Source: DATBLQ01 sp036555325
Lineage (GTDB): Bacteria; Pseudomonadota; Alphaproteobacteria; Rhizobiales; Aestuariivirgaceae
Direction: 5' to 3'
Assembly: GCA_036555325.1 (NCBI GenBank)
Contig: DATBLQ010000043.1
Coordinates: 1-64,000 of the forward strand
DNA length: 64,000 nt
The notes beneath the pieces are model-generated. The model worked only from the letters and a program-made list of their open reading frames with translations, had not been told where the DNA came from and did not search any database. Shown here one piece after another: positions 8,713 through 16,331 of this stretch; positions within the stretch are counted from its first letter, which is position 1; each line of letters begins with the position of its first letter. A program made the position numbers and the translations under genes.

Positions 8713-9467
8713 CAGGCGGCATCCCTTTCGAAGTTGGCATAACCCTTTTCTTCGAGTTCGAGCGCCAACGACTTGTCTCCCGATTTGACGATGCGCCCCT
8801 TCGACAGAACATGCACCCTGTCCGGCACGATGTACTCCAGCAGCCGCTGATAGTGGGTTATGACAATCATGGCCCGTTTCGGCGAACGCAGAGCGTTGAC
8901 CCCGTCGGCAACAACCCGCAGCGCATCGATGTCAAGGCCGGAGTCTGTCTCATCAAGAACGCACAATGCCGGCTCGAGCACAGCCATTTGCAGAATCTCG
9001 GCGCGCTTTTTCTCGCCTCCGGAAAAACCCACGTTCACCGGCCGCTTCAGCATTTCCGGGTCGATCCGAAGCTTGTTCGCACGATCACGCACCAAACGCA
9101 TGAAGTCCGGCGTTGAAAGTTCGCTTTCCCCGCGTGCCTTGCGCTGCGCATTGAGCGCCACCTTGAGGAACTGCACGGTGACAACGCCGGGGATTTCGAT
9201 CGGATATTGAAAAGCCAGAAAAAGACCGCGCGCCGCTCGCTCGTCTGGTTCGAGTTCCAGCAGATTTTCGCCGTTATAGGTGACCGCTCCTTCGGTCACG
9301 TCATACCCTTCTCGGCCGGCCAGCACATAGGCCAGAGTGGACTTGCCGGAACCGTTGGGGCCCATGATGGCGTGAACCTCGCCGGGCCTCACCTCGAGAT
9401 CGACACCGTTCAGGATGTCGCGCCCGACAACGGAGGCATGGAGATTTTCGATTTTAAGCATCGTCAT
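8712..9467 (-). CDS. sufC: Fe-S assembly ATPase SufC
   Basis: A 251-residue ABC-type ATPase that drives shape changes in the SufBC2D scaffold. Motifs: Walker A GPNGSGKST (about 36-44), Q-loop in FLAFQYP, signature GFSGGEKKRAEI, Walker B CVLDETDSGLD and the switch histidine in VITHYQRLL. It is not a transporter ATPase despite the fold; context between sufB and sufD settles that. The start is 15 bp after the sufB stop. Confidence 0.97.
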   Translation of the reverse strand: MTMLKIENLHASVVGRDILNGVDLEVRPGEVHAIMGPNGSGKSTLAYVLAGREGYDVTEGAVTYNGENLLELEPDERAARGLFLAFQYPIEIPGVVTVQFLKVALNAQRKARGESELSTPDFMRLVRDRANKLRIDPEMLKRPVNVGFSGGEKKRAEILQMAVLEPALCVLDETDSGLDIDALRVVADGVNALRSPKRAMIVITHYQRLLEYIVPDRVHVLSKGRIVKSGDKSLALELEEKGYANFERDAA

Positions 9468-9482
9468 ACTTTCTTTTCTTGT

Positions 9483-10949
9483 TTATCCGACGCTTCCTTC
9501 GAGCGAAATGCCAATGAGCTTCTGGGTTTCCGCCATGAATTCCATCGGCAATTGCTGCAGCACATCGCGAACGAAACCATTGACGATCAGCGTCACGGCC
9601 TCTTCCTGCGATAGGCCGCGCGACCTGCAATAGAACATTTGGTCCTCGGAAATCTTGGAAGTCGTTGCCTCATGCTCGAAGTGAGCGGTTGATGTTTTTG
9701 CCTCTATGTACGGCACCGTGTGAGCCCCGCACTTATCACCGATGAGGAGGGAATCACACTGGGTGAAGTTCCGCGCATTCGTGGCCTTGCGATGTGCCGA
9801 TACCAGACCGCGGTAGGTATTGTTCGACTTTCCGGCCGCAATACCTTTTGAGATGATGCGGCTCGACGTGTTTTTGCCCAAATGAATCATTTTGGTACCG
9901 GAATCCACTTGCTGATGGCCATTGGAAATGGCGATCGAGTAGAACTCGCCGCGCGAACCATCGCCGCGCAGGATACAGCTTGGATATTTCCACGTGATGG
10001 CTGAGCCGGTTTCCACCTGCGTCCATGAAATCTTCGCGTTGCGCCCGCGACAGTCGCCGCGCTTGGTGACAAAATTGTAGACGCCGCCCTTTCCCTCCTT
10101 GTCGCCCGGATACCAATTCTGCACTGTCGAGTACTTGATTTCGCCGTCTTCCAGCGCGACGAGTTCCACCACCGCAGCATGCAGCTGGTTTTCATCTCGC
10201 ATTGGAGCGGTACAACCCTCCAGATAACTCACCTGAGCGCCCTTCTCAGCGATGATTAAGGTGCGTTCGAACTGTCCGGTCTGTCGTTCGTTGATGCGAA
10301 AGTAGGTTGAAAGCTCCATCGGACAGCGGGTGTTTTCCGGCACGTAAACGAAAGACCCATCTGAAAACACCGCGGAATTGAGCGCCGCATAGAAATTGTC
10401 GCCCTGCGGCACAACACTGCCGAGATATCTCTTGACCAGCTCAGGATGCTCGCGAACTGCCTCCGACATCGAGCAGAAGATCACGCCCGCACGCGCCAGT
10501 TCTTCCTTGAACGTGGTAACGACGGACACGGAATCGAACACCGCGTCGACGGCAACCTTTGCACCCTCAACCCCTGCCAACACCTCCCGTTCGCGCAATG
10601 GAACACCGAGTTTCTCATACGTCCTCAACAGCTCGGGATCGACCTCATCCAGGCTCTTCGGCGCCGTGCTGCGCTTTGGTGCCGCATAGTAATAGAGGTC
10701 CTGAAAATCGATTGGCGGATAAGAAACGCGCGCCCACTCGGGCTTTGTCATGTTAAGCCAGCGGCGATAGGCTTCGAGCCTCCATTCGAGCATCCATGCG
10801 GGCTCGCCCTTCTTGTGGGAAATGAAATTGACGATCTCCTCCGAAAGGCCCTTCGGAGCTTTCTCGGATTCTATATCGGTGCTGAAACCGTATTTGTACT
10901 TGTCGACATCGATATTCTTGATGCGTTCAAGGGTGTCGAGGTCTGCCAT
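9483..10949 (-). CDS. sufB: Fe-S assembly scaffold subunit SufB
   Basis: A 488-residue scaffold protein on which Fe-S clusters form, acting with SufC and SufD in the cytosol. The core family pattern is intact, including EGCTAP, the KRGDCRGRNAKISW region and the C-terminal ISEDQMFYCRSRG with its conserved cysteine. Length matches the family (about 480-500). It follows the iscS-type gene by 14 bp. Confidence 0.97.
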   Translation of the reverse strand: MADLDTLERIKNIDVDKYKYGFSTDIESEKAPKGLSEEIVNFISHKKGEPAWMLEWRLEAYRRWLNMTKPEWARVSYPPIDFQDLYYYAAPKRSTAPKSLDEVDPELLRTYEKLGVPLREREVLAGVEGAKVAVDAVFDSVSVVTTFKEELARAGVIFCSMSEAVREHPELVKRYLGSVVPQGDNFYAALNSAVFSDGSFVYVPENTRCPMELSTYFRINERQTGQFERTLIIAEKGAQVSYLEGCTAPMRDENQLHAAVVELVALEDGEIKYSTVQNWYPGDKEGKGGVYNFVTKRGDCRGRNAKISWTQVETGSAITWKYPSCILRGDGSRGEFYSIAISNGHQQVDSGTKMIHLGKNTSSRIISKGIAAGKSNNTYRGLVSAHRKATNARNFTQCDSLLIGDKCGAHTVPYIEAKTSTAHFEHEATTSKISEDQMFYCRSRGLSQEEAVTLIVNGFVRDVLQQLPMEFMAETQKLIGISLEGSVG

Positions 10950-10963
10950 TGTTCTTCTCTTTC

Positions 10964-12136
10964 CTAACTCGTTATGCCCGCAGCTGGCATTGTGATCTCA
11001 ATCGCTCCACCGGAAACGCCAGGCTTCAGCCCGGCTAAAGCTCGCCGTGGAGAACTCCGTTCAACGATGCGCCGCCAGGCGCCCATGAATCTTTCGATGT
11101 CTTCGCCTGTCGAGTTCCAGCCGAAGCTCACCCGCAGTGCCGCCTTTGCCAATTCTGGCACAGCGCCCATCGCTTCAAGGACATGCGAGCGCGCCACCTT
11201 GCCCGACGAACAGGCCGATCCCGACGAAATCGCCACGCCATCGAGATCGAAGCTGATCAGCATGGTCTCGGCGGAGAGCCCTGGCAGAGCGAAACAGCTC
11301 GTATTGCCGATCCGTTCGGTCCCGCGCCCGAATATCACGACGTCCGGTGAGGAGGCCTCGAGTTCCGCTTCCAGTCGGCAGCGCAGCGGACTCAAGTCGA
11401 GGATCTCTTCTTCCACGACCGCACCAAATCCGGCGATGACGGCCGCGTTCTCCGTTCCCGCGCGGCGGCGAAGCTCCTGTCCACCCCCACGCATTTGCGC
11501 CGACAGGGACAATCCGTCACGAACGATTAGTGCGCCTGCACCAACTGGGCCGCCGAACTTGTGCGCCGAAATGCTCATCAGATCGCATCCCAGCACCCCG
11601 AAATTCACCGGCATCTTGCCGAGCGCCTGAACCGCATCCGTGTGCACCAGCGTGTTGTGCAAGCCGGCCAGGGCCACAATCTCACGCACCGGCTGGATCA
11701 CCCCGGTTTCATTGTTCACCAGCATTACGCTGATGAGCGTCCGCTGCGCAGTGCGTTCAAGAATGGTACTCAATTCTGCAAGGCTTACCCGACCCGAAGC
11801 ATCAACAGGCAACCAGTCGATCGGTAAACCTCGCGCCTTGGCTGTTTCAATGACACTTGGATGCTCTGTGCGAGAAACAATCAAACGCTCGGCCAGCACT
11901 CCTCCGACGGCGAGATTGTTGGCTTCCGTTCCTCCGGACGTAAAGACAACCATCTGCGGCAGCACGCCCAGGGCGGAGGCAATCTTCTCGCGGGCGGAAT
12001 CGATCAGCGCCCGTGCCTTGCGACCTTCAGCGTGGACCGAGGACGCATTCCCGCCGGCGTCGAGCGCCCGCAGCATCGCTGCGCGCGCTGGCGGCCGAAG
12101 AGGACTGGTGGCGTTATGGTCGAGGTACGTGCGCAT
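10964..12136 (-). CDS. Cysteine desulfurase, IscS/NifS type
   Basis: A 390-residue PLP-dependent enzyme. The PLP lysine is in SISAHKFGGPVG and the persulfide cysteine in SSGSACSSGKVA, the loop typical of group I (IscS/NifS) enzymes. Having an IscS-type enzyme first and SufS later in one suf operon is common in Alphaproteobacteria. ATG at 12136 (MRTYLDHNAT) is the natural start; a TTG directly before it is not needed. It lies 10 bp after the regulator gene. Confidence 0.94.
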   Translation of the reverse strand: MRTYLDHNATSPLRPPARAAMLRALDAGGNASSVHAEGRKARALIDSAREKIASALGVLPQMVVFTSGGTEANNLAVGGVLAERLIVSRTEHPSVIETAKARGLPIDWLPVDASGRVSLAELSTILERTAQRTLISVMLVNNETGVIQPVREIVALAGLHNTLVHTDAVQALGKMPVNFGVLGCDLMSISAHKFGGPVGAGALIVRDGLSLSAQMRGGGQELRRRAGTENAAVIAGFGAVVEEEILDLSPLRCRLEAELEASSPDVVIFGRGTERIGNTSCFALPGLSAETMLISFDLDGVAISSGSACSSGKVARSHVLEAMGAVPELAKAALRVSFGWNSTGEDIERFMGAWRRIVERSSPRRALAGLKPGVSGGAIEITMPAAGITS

Positions 12137-12146
12137 CAAAAGTCTT

Positions 12147-12614
12147 TCAGGCGCTCGCCCGCACAGGGTCCAAAAGTGCGCGACGCACGGTCGCTTGCAG
12201 CGCCAGGTTTCGCTTGTTCACGACGTCTCCGAGTGTTACCGCCGCCAGGAAGCCATAGATTTGGCGACCGAGCGCCGACCACAGGTCGTGCGTTAGGCAT
12301 TTCTCACCGTGCGTACAGCCTTCGATGGCATCGCCGATGCAGCGCGTGACCTTCAGCGATTCATCTACCGCCAGCACAATTTCCGAAATTCGCATGTCCT
12401 CCGGATCTCGCGCCAATCGATAGCCGCCGCCAGGACCGCGTGAGCTTTCCACCAGCCCTGCCTTTCTCAATTTCAGAAAAAGCTGCTCCAAGTAGTCCTG
12501 GCTGATACCCTGACGCGCATTGATGACCGCCAACGCCACCGGCTCGCCGTCCGAATGAACCGCTATGTCGGCCATGGCCATCACGGCATAGCGGCCTCTC
12601 GTCGAAAGTTTCAT
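12147..12614 (-). CDS. iscR: Rrf2-family regulator, IscR-like
   Basis: A 155-residue transcription factor with an N-terminal winged helix (MKLSTRGRYAVMAM) and three cysteines, C92, C100 and C106, followed by CLTHDLW, an IscR hallmark in which the histidine is the fourth cluster ligand. The first two cysteines are seven residues apart rather than the five of E. coli IscR. It probably binds a [2Fe-2S] cluster and represses its own operon; an IscR-type palindrome overlaps the promoter about 150 bp upstream. Confidence 0.9.
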   Translation of the reverse strand: MKLSTRGRYAVMAMADIAVHSDGEPVALAVINARQGISQDYLEQLFLKLRKAGLVESSRGPGGGYRLARDPEDMRISEIVLAVDESLKVTRCIGDAIEGCTHGEKCLTHDLWSALGRQIYGFLAAVTLGDVVNKRNLALQATVRRALLDPVRASA

Positions 12615-12741
12615 TTTTTTCGCTCAATGCCTCCTAGCCAGTTCAAAAAGTTTGCAATTCACACTGGTCGATGTGCTAAGACGCCGTCCGGCCCTGCAAA
12701 GAGCCCGGCTGGCGACAATCTTTGAACGCTTCTAAACAACG

Positions 12742-12770
12742 GATATAAAAAGTCCGACTACATTAGTCAA
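12742..12770 (-). promoter_or_regulatory. Promoter of the iscR-suf operon
   Basis: On the minus strand, TTGACT (12770-12765), a 17-bp spacer and TATATC (12747-12742) make a near-consensus sigma-70 promoter. It predicts a start near 12735 and a leader of about 120 bases before iscR. The IscR-type palindrome covers the -35 element. Confidence 0.7.
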
Positions 12771-12774
12771 CAAT
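12750..12774. promoter_or_regulatory. Candidate type 1 IscR binding site
   Basis: The core GACTA-CAT-TAGTC (12756-12768) is a perfect 5+3+5 palindrome. Compared by eye with the E. coli type 1 consensus (ATASYYGACTRwwwYAGTC plus RRSTAT), about 20 of 25 positions agree, 12 of 13 in the core. Its overlap with the -35 hexamer fits repression by cluster-loaded IscR. Confidence 0.7.
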
Positions 12775-12854
12775 TAGGGTTCACTTTTGCTACGATAAGG
12801 ATCGTATGGTGCATCGTATCGACTTAAAGTTGTGTGATATCGGGTAAAGTCCTC

Positions 12855-13511
12855 ATGCCGGAAGTTATCTTCAATGGTCCCGCTGGCCGGATCGAGGGTC
12901 GATATCACCACAACAAGCCGGCCGGAGTTCCCATTGCCATACTGCTCCATCCCCATCCACAGTTTGGCGGCACGATGAACAACCCCATCGTGCATGCCCT
13001 CTACTATGCCTTTGTGGAGCGTGGCTTTTCAGTATTGCGCTTCAATTTCCGTGGCGTTGGTCGCAGCCAAGGCTTGTTTGAGAACGGCGCCGGCGAGCTC
13101 TCCGACGCTGCTTCGGCCCTCGACTGGCTCCAAAGCTACAACAAGGATGCCAAGATTTGTTGGATAGCTGGGGTATCCTTCGGCGCGTGGATTTCGATGC
13201 AGCTGCTGATGCGCCGGCCTGAAATTTCTGGCTTCATATCCATAGCTCCCTTGGCCAAGCATTACGATTTTTCCTTCCTTGCGCCCTGCCCGGCGTCCGG
13301 ACTATTCGTCAACGGTGACACAGATTCAGTCACTCCGCCGGAGGCTGTGCAGAGTCTTGTATCCAAGCTCAAGACGCAGAAGGGAATAACGATCGAGCAC
13401 AAGGTGATGCAGGGGGCCAATCATTTCTTTCAGGACCGGATAGACGAGCTTGTGAAAATTTGTGGCGATTATGTGGATCGGCGCCTGGCGAAGGACCTTC
13501 AAGCCGTATGA
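12855..13511 (+). CDS. Alpha/beta hydrolase
   Basis: A 218-residue alpha/beta-fold hydrolase. The nucleophile elbow is GVSFGA (Ser near residue 111), the acid is probably Asp in NGDTDSVTP, and the histidine is in GANHFF. The oxyanion region LLHPHPQFGGTMNN near residue 33 is typical of a subgroup often annotated only as hydrolase or dienelactone hydrolase-like. Substrate unknown. It is divergent from the suf operon. ATG at 12855 is chosen; a GTG 21 bases upstream is possible. Its last 13 bases overlap the end of the convergent anmK. Confidence 0.85.
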   Translation: MPEVIFNGPAGRIEGRYHHNKPAGVPIAILLHPHPQFGGTMNNPIVHALYYAFVERGFSVLRFNFRGVGRSQGLFENGAGELSDAASALDWLQSYNKDAKICWIAGVSFGAWISMQLLMRRPEISGFISIAPLAKHYDFSFLAPCPASGLFVNGDTDSVTPPEAVQSLVSKLKTQKGITIEHKVMQGANHFFQDRIDELVKICGDYVDRRLAKDLQAV

Positions 13512-14602
13512 TGGACACCCCCCGGCATCGGTGCGGGCACACGCGTCGTGGACGGAAAGCTCAAAGGTAGCCCGCGCAACGATCTCACTGCCAGATAGGC
13601 GATGGCCTCTCCTTCGAGAGAATCACCGTTGAGCCCCTGGGCTTCCGACGGCATGACCAAGCCCTTGACCGCAATTTCGAGCGATCCCATGAGAGCCGGG
13701 TTGCGGCGCCCGCCACCACAGACGATCCAGGCTTGGGGGTTTTCCGGCAGATGTCTTACCGCGGCGGCGATCGAGCGGGCTGTGAAGGCCGTCAGGGTTG
13801 CAGCGCCATCTTCCAATGTCAGCCCGGCGACGGCATCTGTCTTGAAACGCAGCCGATCAAGCGATTTGGGCGGACGCTGGAAGAAATAGCGATCGCTCAT
13901 CAAATCATCGAGCAGCCGCTCGTCGATGCGGCCTGACAATGCGTAACGGCCGTCCAAATCGACCGGCGAACCGGTGTGACCGAAAACCCAGTCGTCAATC
14001 AGGGCATTACCGGGACCAGTATCGAACGCCAGAAGCTGCCCGTCCCGTCCGATGTAAGTGATGTTTGCCACCCCCCCGATGTTCACGAAGGCCAGCGGGC
14101 GGGCGGCGATGGCACCTGCCAGTGCGCGATGATAGACCGGTACGAAGGGAGCCCCTTCTCCGCCCACCGCAACATCGGCAGCGCGGAAGTCGCTCACCAC
14201 CGACAAGCCCGTGAGTTGCGCCAGCAGCGCCCCATCGCCAAGCTGCACCGTCAATCGATTGGCGGGACGGTGCAATATTGTGTGGCCATGAAAGCCGACA
14301 ACGTCGATATCGGAACGGTCGAGGTTCGTGTCTTCGCAAAACGAGCGAACGGCATCGGCGTGCCAACTCGTCAGGTCTCGCTCCAATACCCCAAGACCAC
14401 CCGGGCGCTCGAAGCGTCCGGTCAGTGTTCGTGCTTCGCTGAGCGATTTCGCCAAGCGTGCGCGTTGATCGGCAGAATAGGGATAGGTTCGGAAGGGGCC
14501 TCGACTGACGAAATCCTCGCCGTCGGTTTCGAGCAGCGCCACATCGATGCCATCCATCGAAGTACCGCTCATCAATCCAACCGCGACCAGGCATTTTGGC
14601 AT
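13499..14602 (-). CDS. anmK: Anhydro-N-acetylmuramic acid kinase
   Basis: A 367-residue kinase of the ASKHA fold that opens and phosphorylates 1,6-anhydro-MurNAc during peptidoglycan recycling, giving MurNAc-6-phosphate. Family motifs: GLMSGTSMDGIDVAL at the N-terminus (phosphate 1), VGFHGHTILH, NIGGVANITYI and DTGPGNALID. Length is typical. It is divergent from tyrS, a pairing common in Alphaproteobacteria. No murQ etherase is seen nearby. Confidence 0.95.
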   Translation of the reverse strand: MPKCLVAVGLMSGTSMDGIDVALLETDGEDFVSRGPFRTYPYSADQRARLAKSLSEARTLTGRFERPGGLGVLERDLTSWHADAVRSFCEDTNLDRSDIDVVGFHGHTILHRPANRLTVQLGDGALLAQLTGLSVVSDFRAADVAVGGEGAPFVPVYHRALAGAIAARPLAFVNIGGVANITYIGRDGQLLAFDTGPGNALIDDWVFGHTGSPVDLDGRYALSGRIDERLLDDLMSDRYFFQRPPKSLDRLRFKTDAVAGLTLEDGAATLTAFTARSIAAAVRHLPENPQAWIVCGGGRRNPALMGSLEIAVKGLVMPSEAQGLNGDSLEGEAIAYLAVRSLRGLPLSFPSTTRVPAPMPGGVHHTA

Positions 14603-14736
14603 AAGCGAAATCCTGAGGGCACTCAGCCCCGCTTGACACGACTATCTCTTTTATACCATCGAAGGAAGATTCGAGGAGCTCACGCCAGCGTCGACGTGAA
14701 TTTGCCACGCACAACAAAGCGACGGTTCCATTAGCC

Positions 14737-15996
14737 ATGGTTATGTCGAAGTTCAAGTCTGACTTTCTCTCCATCCTGAGCGAACGGGGATTCATCCACC
14801 AGCTGTCCGATGCTGAAGGTCTCGATGCGCTTGCGGCCAAGGGTAAGCTGGTCGCCTATGTCGGATATGATTGCACCGCCCCCTCGCTGCACGTGGGCCA
14901 CCTCATTTCAATCATGATGCTTCACTGGCTCCAGCAGACCGGTGGCAGGGCGATTGCACTGATGGGAGGCGGAACTACGAGGGTCGGAGATCCGTCAGGG
15001 CGCGACGAGTCTCGGAAAATCCTCTCGATAGAACAGATCGATGCCAACAAGGATTCACTCAAGAAGGTCTTTGCCCGTTTTCTGCATTTCGGTCCAGGGC
15101 CTCGCGATGCGATTATGATCGATAACGCCGAATGGCTCGCCTCGCTGAACTACATCTCCTTTCTGCGCGATATCGGTCGGCACTTTTCCGTCAATCGGAT
15201 GATGGCGATGGACTCCGTCAAGCTGCGCCTTGAGCGCGAGCACGAGCTGTCCTTCATCGAGTTCAATTACATGGTTCTGCAAGCTTACGACTTCGTCGAA
15301 CTGGCAAAGCGCTATGGTTGCAACTTGCAAATGGGAGGCTCCGACCAATGGGGCAACATAGTCAACGGCATCGATCTCGCGCGCCGGTTGGGACTTGATC
15401 AGCTCTATGCCCTCACGTGCCCCCTGCTTACAACTTCATCGGGGGCCAAGATGGGCAAAACTGCTGCAGGCGCGGTATGGCTCAACTCCGATCATCTCCT
15501 TCCCTACGAATACTGGCAGTTTTGGCGCAACGTCGAGGATGCCGACACCGGCCGGTTTCTCAAGTTGTTCACCACCTTGCCGATCGCTGAAATCGAACGG
15601 TTGGAAAAGCTCTCCGGCCGGGAAATCAATGATGCAAAGAAGGTGTTGGCCACCGAAGCAACCGCGCTGGTTCATGGAAGGAACGCGGCTGAGCAAGCAG
15701 CACAAACCGCCAGGCAAACCTTTGAGGAAGGCGGGCCCGCATCCGGTTTACCGACTGTCACTGTAGCTCGAAGCGAGATCGAGGCCGGAATGGGCCTTCT
15801 CAAGGCTCTAGTTCACGCCGGTCTGGCCGCCTCCAATGGGGAAGCGCGCCGGGCCATAAAGGCCGGCGGCGTGCGGGTGAATGATGAATCCGTCACCGAT
15901 GAGAAGCTTCTTCTGCACATATCGCGCATCGGCAGCGATGGGACGATCAAACTATCACTCGGACGAAAACGTCACGTCCTCTTGACTCCAATCTAG
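14737..15996 (+). CDS. tyrS: Tyrosyl-tRNA synthetase
   Basis: A 419-residue class I aminoacyl-tRNA synthetase charging tRNA-Tyr. The HIGH motif appears as HVGH (52-55), the KMSKS loop as KMGKT (238-242), and a C-terminal S4 RNA-binding domain covers about 350-415 (ARRAIKAGGVRVND). A second ATG two codons in (14743) is an alternative start. No T-box is expected in this group and none is seen. Confidence 0.97.
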   Translation: MVMSKFKSDFLSILSERGFIHQLSDAEGLDALAAKGKLVAYVGYDCTAPSLHVGHLISIMMLHWLQQTGGRAIALMGGGTTRVGDPSGRDESRKILSIEQIDANKDSLKKVFARFLHFGPGPRDAIMIDNAEWLASLNYISFLRDIGRHFSVNRMMAMDSVKLRLEREHELSFIEFNYMVLQAYDFVELAKRYGCNLQMGGSDQWGNIVNGIDLARRLGLDQLYALTCPLLTTSSGAKMGKTAAGAVWLNSDHLLPYEYWQFWRNVEDADTGRFLKLFTTLPIAEIERLEKLSGREINDAKKVLATEATALVHGRNAAEQAAQTARQTFEEGGPASGLPTVTVARSEIEAGMGLLKALVHAGLAASNGEARRAIKAGGVRVNDESVTDEKLLLHISRIGSDGTIKLSLGRKRHVLLTPI

Positions 15997-16158
15997 GTGC
16001 CGAAACCGCTATTTTTTTCCCGAGTGGTAAACAAAGAGCTCCATCGCTTCGCCTGCCGCGTTCGGCCCCCTCTTCGCCACCATCGCCAGGGCCGCTCAGG
16101 TTCGACCGAGCTGCTGGTGTACTAGGCGCGGACTCATAAATTGAGCCAGCTGATCGAT
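15997..16158. other. Non-coding stretch after tyrS
   Basis: The gap between tyrS and the cyclase gene is 331 bp long. This first part holds a T-run (ATTTTTTTCCC, about 16009) without a clear hairpin and no supportable gene. The rest carries a short repeat and a broken cyclase fragment, listed separately. Confidence 0.5.
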
Positions 16159-16179
16159 GTCCGCTATGCTCCGATAGCG
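16159..16179. repeat. Copy A of a 21-bp repeat flanking the cyclase gene
   Basis: This 21-bp sequence (starting GTCCGCTATGC) matches 18255-18275 at 19 of 21 positions in the same orientation. Each copy has internal inverted symmetry (here CGCTAT with ATAGCG). Read on the minus strand both encode R-aromatic-R-x-I-A-D, a pattern recalled from dispersed short repeats in Rhizobiales genomes. Confidence 0.5.
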
Positions 16180-16331
16180 ATCAAATTCCGCATCGCAGCG
16201 AAATGTCGCGAAGGGCCATCTTCGGACGAAGGTTTGCAAAGCCTTCTCAGCGTCCCTGCCTCGTTGGTTTCTATGAGGTGCGAGTACCGCACCACGTCGG
16301 CAACAGCGGCGAGGCGGCGGGTGGCGCTCAT
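16180..16331 (-). pseudogene. Remnant of an adenylate cyclase N-terminus
   Basis: The frame starting at 16331 reads RRLAAVADVVRYSHLIETNE and so on, which aligns with the cyclase N-terminus RKLAAILAVDVVGYSALMEADE with a two-residue deletion. It then loses similarity and stops after 55 codons, and cyclase-like patterning continues briefly in another frame. Its ATG overlaps the stop codon of the intact cyclase (ATGA). It is best read as a decayed second copy of the gene's 5' end rather than a functional peptide. Confidence 0.55.

Noticed and set aside
14633..14656. TTGACA ... TATACC as a tyrS promoter
   Set aside because: The spacer is only 13 bp, too short for a sigma-70 promoter.
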